A stretch of DNA of 15,541 bases from Chloromonas sp. AAM2 (taxonomy: Eukaryota > Chlorophyta > Chlorophyceae > Chlamydomonadales > Chlamydomonadaceae): positions 1-15,541 of the forward strand of contig QAXH01001892.1 in the NCBI GenBank assembly GCA_004335635.1, read 5' to 3'. Positions 9,231-15,541 of the stretch are shown here, in pieces. Position 1 is the stretch's first letter; every line of letters starts with the position of its first letter. A model generated the notes under the pieces. That model was given only the letters and a program-made list of their open reading frames with translations. It was not told where the DNA came from and searched no databases. The translations under genes and the position numbers were made by a program.

Positions 9231-9246
9231 GATCATCATGATGATC
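9231..9246. repeat. Perfect 16-bp palindrome
   Basis: GATCATCATGATGATC is its own reverse complement. It could be a binding site or chance; there is no spacer and the flanks do not pair. Confidence 0.6.
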
Positions 9247-9474
9247 AGTTGATTGACAGATATGTCGTCATCCATGCGCCACAAGGACTTGCCATGACAT
9301 GGGGTCAAGCAGACTCAACATGCAACATGGGAAGGAGCTGCGCTTCAGTAATGAGGTGGATTCTCTGGAAGAACTGAGATGTGGCCACCACTTGGCACCA
9401 AAAGTGCCACGGCAAAGAGCACTGTCAGTTTCCTATGGGTTTCCTGGGGATTGATCTGAGCCAACTTTAGACAG

Positions 9475-10268
9475 CGCCTGGTCAGCGGCCCGTGGGTCTA
9501 CCAGAGCCGTGGCAAGGAGGCTCAAGTGCATATTGCCAAGTGGGACAGCCGCCACAAGGCATGTATCTCACCTCTGGTACTGAAGGGCGTGGAAAGGACG
9601 GAGCTTACTCGCCGGGGTACCTAACATGGGCGAAAAGGCAGTACAGCAAAAGGCGGCACAGAGCCAACACACAATCGACACATCGCGTGCACATCGTATG
9701 TATGGGCCATATTGACACAACGCGCGGCACAGAGCTGCGGCTGCAACACGGGCCCAAGCGATGTTGCACATATGACAGGGGGAATCGGGTGCACGAGGCA
9801 GCACCGTTCTCCGGGGTATGATACGTGCGTACTACTTGCATGATGCGTGCCTAGAGCGTGTGCGCGTGAAGACAAGTCGAGTGCAACAATTGAGATCAGC
9901 ACATAAGATCAGCAGGGCTAACACATGCCCGTGCAACGCCAGGGTCGCCTGCTGCAGTAGATCCATGCAATGCATTTGTCTCCTGAGACAGGTCGGCAAG
10001 CCGCTCACGGGAGGAAGAGTTGCTGGCCGGTTTTAACAGGAGGTGGATGTCAATGTCAGCTTTCCATGACACCCGAGCCTCACGGGTTGGAAAGGGGCGT
10101 CGGGTAACGCCTAAAAAAAGCATTGGACGTAGTGTATGCGTGCGCGAATGCGAGATGAGATGGGTGCGAAGGTGGCGGCTGGATGCGACCAAATGTTGTG
10201 TGCAGGTTGGCTTGGCTCGGTACTGCAATAGTGATTCCGGTGCCGGTGTTCTCAGCAATGATTGCTAA
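9475..10268 (+). CDS. Tentative exons of an unidentified plus-strand gene upstream of the GNL3-like gene
   Basis: Exon 9475-9616 follows a TTTAGACAG acceptor and reads RLVSGPWVYQSRGKEAQVHI, then AKWDSRHKAC..., with strongly G/C-biased third positions, the best coding bias outside the two named genes. It ends at a GTACCT donor in phase 1 and joins in frame to 9733-9815 (LRLQHGPKRCCTYDRGNRVH), which ends at GTATGA. Further candidates are 9992-10103 (SASRSREEELLAGFNRRWM...) ending at GTAACG and 10206-10268 (VGLARYCNSDSGAGVLSNDC and stop). The frame also stays open through the 102 bases between them. The link from 9815 to 9992 is not in phase, so an exon is missing or a border is wrong. No start or domain was identified. 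It would end about 385 bases before the next start codon on the same strand. Confidence 0.3.
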
Positions 10269-10653
10269 AGAGGGAGCCGTTTGCTTCGTCAGCGCCACAT
10301 GTCCACAGATGAGGATGGAATGCATGCCCATGGTGATGAGAACGTACCTGCTGGGTGCTGCGGATTGTGAATCCCTGGTACCCGTCTCTGGGGCAGCACC
10401 ATCCATGCGACGATGAAGTGCATATGCAATGGATGTGGACAACTGGTCTGGCGGCTGGGGTTCTTATCGTGACGGCGGCGCAAGGGGAAACGTACCGAAA
10501 CGTATCGGAACCGTGATGGCTTCTCATCTCCTGGCTTTTTCCGCACTCCCGAGAGCGTTCTTTACTTTGAGCACTAGCAGTCCTACCACTTACATCTGTT
10601 CCTGTTTGCGGCCCAGGCCGCCCCTTGGTCACTGAAAACCCCAGAGAAGCACG
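10269..10653. other. Region upstream of the GNL3-like gene
   Basis: It presumably contains the promoter and 5' leader of the GTPase gene. No TATA box is evident, as is common for housekeeping genes. A 120-codon minus-strand open frame (10080-10442) and a 77-codon plus-strand frame (10183-10416) overlap here; neither shows a motif. Confidence 0.35.
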
Positions 10654-13600
10654 ATGCCGAAGAAGAGCACCAAGTCCAAATCAAAGCGCATGAGCTTGAA
10701 GCAAAAGTATAAGGTCATCCGCAAAGTAAAGGAACACCAGAGGAAGAAGCGCAAAGAGTTGAAGAAGGCGGGGGGCAAAGAAAAACCGCCAAAGGACCCG
10801 GGACTCCCCTCGCAGTGGCCCTTCAAGGAGGAGCTCATCAAGGAGTTCGCCTTCAAGCGCGCTCAGATTTTGGCTGAAGAGAAGCGCAAGAAGGATGAGA
10901 AAAAAGCCCGGCGTCTGGTGAGCGGCACATAGGGTTTGGCTGCTGGAATGGATGCTGGAATGGATTCTTGGAACAGAGGCTTTCAAGCTACATGTGTATG
11001 CGTAGGAAGGCATCAGAAGTGTACAAACATACCTGCTTGTCCTGCACAGACAAAGTTGGGAGGCTCTGCCTGCATGATTGACAATACCAACAATACTGCA
11101 GCATGTTGTGCCACTTCTGCAGGCCAGAGCTGCAGGGGGTACAGATGAAGAAGGCGGCGCAGCTGCTCTTGTTGCCCAAGCCAATGCCAAGCAGGAAGAC
11201 TTTGAGACACGCAAGCGCGCCCGCATTGCACAGGACTTTCAATCAGATGCAGGTGAGAGGGTGCCCAACGCTTTCTCAACTGGATGTTTGGGAGCCACAT
11301 GCTAGGGCAGATGCTGAGCAGCAGGTTCTCGTGCTTATACACTGTGTCGCAGCTCTTCTGACCTGCTTTGCTCGTGCATGTTGCCTTACAGACCACAGTC
11401 GCAAGGCTTACTACAAGGAGTTCAGGCGTGTTGTGGAGCTGTCTGACGTCATTATCCAGGTGCGGATTTGAACAATAGCCATCAACAGTCCGGCAGAGCG
11501 ATTGGAAATCAAGTCGTGATACATTCTGGCCATGCAAAGGACAGTCACATGCTGCCTTGTTTCTCAACGTGCAGCCTTTTCAATAGCTACATGACCTTGA
11601 GCGCACGCTTTTTTTCAATGAATTGATTGATTGCTGTTTGGCTGTGCAGGTATTGGACGCCAGGGATCCCCTGGCCTGCCGATGCACAGACGTTGAACGC
11701 TACATCAGGTCAACATCACCCAACAAGCGTATTGTGCTGTTGCTCAACAAAATGGGTGAGCAAGGCACGGATGTCATGGACACCTAAGGCATTTCTTGTA
11801 CGCATGGGTATGCTGTGCATGGGAACAGAAGTGTGCTGCACGCAAGGCTTGTCCGTGTTGCCTAATGGTTTGCTGTCTCCTGTTCTGGTTGACCCATGCA
11901 GACCTTGTTCCACGTGAGGTGGGAGAGAAGTGGCTTCAGTACTTCCGTGAAGAGCTGCCTTGCGTGGCCTTCAAATGTTCTACACAGCAACAGGCCACGG
12001 GCTTGAAGCAGGCACGCATGCCCAGTGCAAAGGGGGTGCAGGACGGGCTCGTGGTGAGTGCTAAAATGGCAACAACACTGGCACAACCTGCACAGGGGCA
12101 GCTGCAAGCGGACTTGCTAGGGCCGCTGCTGATTCGGACGGCTGGTACTTCACAGTTCTACTGTATCTTAGTTGTGCACGGAGCAGGGTTATGTTTGCCA
12201 TCGCTGTTTGCACATGCATGGAATGAAACCACTGTGCTCATGAGTCATGAGTGAGGTGCTTCAATGCTACGTCATTTTGTCATCATGTTGCCCAATATGG
12301 CGCTACCATCATCTTGATCCGCTGCTCTCTGCATCTCCTGCGTTGTCCAGGGGTCGTCATGCCTGGGCGCCGACACACTGGTGGCCATGCTCAAGAACTA
12401 CTGCCGCAACGCCGGGCTAAAGACAAGCATCACAGTGGGAGTGGTGGGGCTGCCCAACGTGGGCAAGTCCTCCCTCATCAACTCGCTCAAACGAGCTCGT
12501 GTGGCACAGGTAATGGCAGGCAGATGCAGGGTGACACTAATCTTTTTTCTATACCTAACAAGGGGTAGCTCTCTGTTTAGGCGCGACAATGCAATTCCGG
12601 CAGTAGGTGCGCACATGGTTTGCAGACACGACTGCACATGAGCTTGATGCGTTGGATTACTTGTGCTGGGATTGTCAAGAGAGTAGCTCGTGACATGACC
12701 GTTGGTGTAGTGGAGAGGCACATGAGATATGCAGTCAACTGCAGTCACTGCACATTTGACAGTTTGACGGGAGCAAGGACACAAGCTGACTACAGCAGCA
12801 TCTGGGTGCTGATGCAGTGGGGAGATGTGCACATCCACTGTCTGCATCAACTGGCTGACGCTGTCAAGGCTTTCCTCCGGGGCACTGTGTTGTGGCGCAG
12901 GTTGGCAACACACCAGGTGTCACCAAGTCCGTCCAGGAGGTTCACCTGGACAAGAACATCAAGCTGCTGGACTCCCCCGGTGTGGTGTTTGCTGATGCTG
13001 ACGACGCATCAGCGGCGGCCCTCCGCAATGCCATCAAAATCGAGCGGCTGACTGACCCCGGTGAGTGGCGGGGCAGGCCTGACGCTCGAGCAAGACACAC
13101 TGCTGGTCAGTTTACCATCTCCTGGAGATTGTCCGCAGCAGGCACACTTCCGTGTGATGCATGCCGAGAATTTGATGAAATGTCTCATGTCAGCAAGTGT
13201 GCCTCAGTTTGCAGCAGCAGGCATCAGCACTGCACACCTGCTCAGCCACGGACTGCCATCTGCAACCTTATCTCTGCTTTGTGTGCTGTTCGTCGTCCAC
13301 AGTTGGCCCCATCACTGAGATCCTCAAGCGCGTCCCAGCCAAGCAGCTCATGTCCCTGTACAAGATCCCCGCCTTCAAGGGGGTGGACGAGTACCTTGCG
13401 GCGGTGGCGGGTGCGAGGGGCAAGCTCAAGAAGGGAGGCACACCGGACATGCGCGCGGCAGCCAAGATTGTACTGCAGGTGCGCTGGCCGGCTGTGCGTC
13501 ACAACTGATTGACAACGATTGTAGGCAGGGTTTTGCAGGGGATGATGTAGGTCAAGTGCTCTCAGGATTTTTAAATAGGTGAGGAATATACAAAGCGGGC

Positions 13601-14832
13601 CAATATTGCAGCCATTCCGCGATCTGTCACGGGCTGATTCTGCAATTATGGCCAGCCAGCCGCTGCAGCCGATTCCGCAGGCTTCAAATTTGTAGCGTCA
13701 ACCCTGAAATGCCCGTGCAACTGCCAGCTGGTCATACAAGTGGTTTGATCGCAGTGTAGGCCTCCAACATTGGTCCTGTTGCCCTTGATCATTTACACAC
13801 AACAATCTGTTCCTTTTACAAACACCTGTTCACAGAAGCACTTCTATCCACACACGCACATGGCTGTTCCGTTGACTGCTCACAGGATTGGAATGACGGG
13901 CGCATCCCCTATTTCACGAGTCCCCCATCACGTGGCAATGAGGAGTTTGCAACTGCGGAGGTGGTGGGCACCTGGGCCAAGGAATTCAACGCTGAAGAGG
14001 TGAGAAAAGAACAACTGCCTGATTGGGTCCAGAGTGCTTTCACGAGGATGTTTGCGCCCCAGCGCTTGCACGTTGTTCTTGGTGAGCTTGGCCGTCTCGT
14101 TAATGTTGGCTTGGTCCTGGCCAGCTCCCAACCGTTACCGTACTTATGTTGTCCCCAGGTGTTCGCTGCCGAGCAGAGCGCTGTCATCGCGCACCTTCAA
14201 TCCATGGACGACTCCAGCGCACCCGCCTACTTTGAGGCAGCATCTGCGGGCGAAGCCAAGATGGCACCGGGTGCACTGATGGAACAAGATGACGACGAAG
14301 GCAGTGGGGATGCGATGGAAGGCAGTGGCGACATGTCAGGCAGCGAGGACGGCAGTGGGGATGAAGGGCCCCAGGATATGGATGACGGGGATGCCTACGG
14401 CGCGCCCATGCCCAAGCGAGTCAAGGGGGTGCTTGTACACGGCAACAGTCAGTCAACGGTCCTGTACACAGAAGCGGGCCAGTTTAATCCACATGCTGCC
14501 AGGCAACAGCGCAAGAAGCAGAAGAAGCAGGCAGTCAAGGCGTCGCCTGAGGCTAAGCCAGCCAAGGCAAAAGCAGGTGAGCGCGTCCGTTGGTTGTCTT
14601 TTCAGCAGGTGTCAGATGCATCAGGATACTGACCACAGTTAGCAATGCTTTTAATTTTCCTTCTGATTTCGCTGTAACCGTGGCTCTCAGCAAACTAATA
14701 CTGTCGGTTGCTCAAGAGGTGGCTTGCTGCTTGCTTGCAGGCAAGAAGGGCAGCAAAGCAGTGAAGGAAGATGACGGATCAGACTTTGACTTCGATGCCA
14801 GCGCACCTGACGGCGGGAACATGTCAGATTGA
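10654..14832 (+). CDS. GNL3: Nucleostemin/GNL3-type circularly permuted nucleolar GTPase, eleven exons
   Basis: Exons: 10654-10917, 11123-11252, 11392-11459, 11650-11755, 11902-12053, 12351-12509, 12901-13060, 13303-13478, 13886-13999, 14159-14576 and 14741-14832. They total 1839 bp and 612 residues; all introns are GT-AG with matching phases. The basic N-terminus (MPKKSTKSKSKRMSLKQKYK) followed by KDPGLPSQWPFKEEL is the Grn1/GN3L domain, a nucleolar and RNA-binding region. Motifs come in permuted order: DARDP (157-161), G4 NKMD (187-190), G5-like CST (215-217), G1 GLPNVGKS (273-280), G2-like PGVTK (298-302) and G3 DSPG (317-320). The order G4-G5-G1-G2-G3 is diagnostic of the YlqF/YawG family. 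The C-terminus has an acidic Gly-Ser-Asp tract (485-521), a lysine-rich stretch and an acidic end. Relatives (GNL3, GNL3L, plant NSN1, yeast Nug1/Grn1) act in large-subunit ribosome assembly in the nucleolus; that role is inferred. The intron after exon 4 splits the aspartate codon of G4. GNL3 and GNL3L are not separable here. Confidence 0.95.
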
Positions 14833-15114
14833 TTACTGGCTTTCCACGAGTCGAGCTCACGCGTTAGGTTTTCCTGGGAATCCGTTGGCATGGGGCTCAG
14901 TGACCAGATGTAGCAGCAGCAGCAGAAGATATGATGTTGGCATGTTGGTGCGCATAGGACATCAATCCACACACTTCCAGGCACGTTCTTGCTTCAGTTG
15001 GATAGACGCTCTGCTTTGATACATGCTCTGCGCAGCGCTGAAGTTTATGCAGGAAAATAAACTTGACATGCATTCACACACGACAATTCCTGAGAGTACC
15101 ACTGGAATCAGTGT

Positions 15115-15119
15115 TGTAA
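15115..15119 (+). terminator. Candidate poly(A) signal TGTAA
   Basis: TGTAA is the poly(A) signal of many green algae. It lies about 280 bases after the stop of the GNL3-like gene, a plausible 3' leader length. A second TGTAA occurs at 15304-15308, within the predicted exon of the opposite-strand gene. Use of either is inferred. Confidence 0.35.
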
Positions 15120-15165
15120 GTGCCGGTTGTGGGGAGCAAGTGTCAGTCTGGGGTCGGAGTCTGCT

Positions 15166-15195
15166 GTGCATGGCCACACTGTGCATGGCCACACT
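15166..15195. repeat. 15-base tandem duplication
   Basis: GTGCATGGCCACACT occurs twice back to back (15166-15180 and 15181-15195), followed by a partial GGCCACACA. The copies are identical, which suggests a recent slippage event in non-coding DNA. Confidence 0.9.
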
Positions 15196-15223
15196 GGCCA
15201 CACAGGAAAACATGCGCGTGCAT

Positions 15224-15286
15224 GGGACAGCGAACAAAGAGACAGGACCCACAGGGTTAAAAGATAAACCGATGTGTGAACCATTC
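15224..15286. repeat. Dispersed repeat family R2, copy 2
   Basis: It starts at GGGACAGCGAACAAAGAGAC and is about three quarters identical to 1912-1975. On the minus strand it begins about 15 bases inside a predicted splice donor at 15300/15301. Confidence 0.55.
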
Positions 15287-15300
15287 TGACCGGCCAGTAC

Positions 15301-15540
15301 CTTGTAAGTCGCCACCAAGTGTTCCAGCTGCTGCACTCTCTTAAGCAAACTCGTGTGTTGCGCGCGGAGACGCCCCACAGCCTGTTTCCAATTCTCTCTT
15401 CTTGGTCGCTCTACTAATGGAGGTGCACTGGGGGGTGACGTCCAAGGCTTGACTGAGGCCGCAAACTTCGCAACTTTGAATAACTGCGAGATATCGTGTC
15501 CCCTGCGCGCCCATTGGCTTTGCAGGTGCGATTTGAGGGC
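15301..15540 (-). CDS. Partial exon of an unidentified coiled-coil-containing protein
   Basis: From the right edge the minus strand is open for 80 codons with no stop. It reads LKSHLQSQWARRGHDISQLF, then a proline-rich WTSPPSAPPLVERPRRENW, then VGRLRAQHTSLLKRVQQLEH followed by LVATYK. The last part has heptad-like leucine spacing typical of a coiled coil. The exon probably ends at TACAAG|GTACTG (15301); beyond it the frame runs on into the R2 repeat, which is unlikely to be coding. There is no ATG in frame, so the start lies in an earlier exon outside the window. The gene would be convergent with the GNL3-like gene. No family was recognised. Confidence 0.45.
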
Positions 15541-15541
15541 C

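Larger units (their letters stand above)
7955..9474. other. Region without a firm gene
   Basis: Exon-like fragments can be found on both strands, for example minus 8690-8757 (TAAVESSVGGLAGPL...) and plus 8536-8690 (CNGATGLNSAKNLYTKAKP...). They overlap or contradict each other, and none has a recognisable domain. Part of the region may be the 5' portion of the plus-strand gene suggested at 9475-10268. Confidence 0.3.
14833..15300. other. 3' region between convergent genes
   Basis: It contains the probable 3' untranslated region of the GNL3-like gene, a 15-base tandem duplication and the R2 repeat. Open frames here (plus 15023-15289, minus 14962-15300) run through the repeat and are not believed. 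Confidence 0.45.

Noticed and set aside
10080..10442. 120-codon minus-strand frame suggesting a gene divergent from the GNL3-like gene
   Set aside because: No recognisable domain and it overlaps plus-strand exon candidates with better phase support; it cannot be excluded.
12620..13051. 143-codon plus-strand frame
   Set aside because: It covers the 391-base intron between the G1 exon and the G2/G3 exon of the GNL3-like gene and reads the next exon out of frame.
1..15541. Search for tRNA, rRNA, CRISPR, prophage or operon structure
   Set aside because: None was seen; the split genes and eukaryotic splice signals exclude a prokaryotic reading of the two main genes.

Overview
The window looks like nuclear DNA of a eukaryote, most likely a green alga (chlorophyte, possibly trebouxiophyte). 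The two genes that can be read with confidence are split by many short introns with GTGAGT/GTAAGT-type donors and GCAG/CAG acceptors. Base composition is moderate, exons are richer in G+C at third positions than the surrounding DNA, and a candidate algal poly(A) signal (TGTAA) follows one gene. There are no prokaryotic operons, tRNAs, rRNAs or CRISPR arrays. Placement in the chlorophytes is an inference, not a proof.

Layout. Positions 1-500 (minus) hold a decayed fragment of a non-LTR retrotransposon reverse transcriptase, broken by two frameshifts and cut by the left edge. From 541 to about 2040 lie repeat-derived, gene-free sequences: one copy of a dispersed repeat (R1) and a 338-bp element with matching inverted ends that also carries a second repeat (R2). 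From 2780 to 5197 (plus) is a seven-exon gene for a secreted CAP/SCP (PR-1-like) protein with a glutamine-rich repeat linker, preceded by promoter-like motifs. From 5198 to 10653 no gene can be named. I give tentative exons on the minus strand (5656-6337, 7502-7954) and the plus strand (9475-10268), plus the second R1 copy. From 10654 to 14832 (plus) is an eleven-exon gene for a nucleostemin/GNL3-type circularly permuted GTPase, reconstructed end to end with every splice phase in agreement. The right end holds the second R2 copy and, from 15301 to the edge (minus), one open exon of a convergent gene with a coiled-coil-like stretch.

The genes do not form a pathway. The GNL3-like GTPase is a housekeeping ribosome-assembly factor; the CAP protein is an extracellular protein. 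The most unusual features are the Q-rich CAP architecture and the two diverged repeat families. One edge of each family lies at or close to a predicted splice donor in one copy, which raises the untested idea that they are introner-like or transposon-derived introns.
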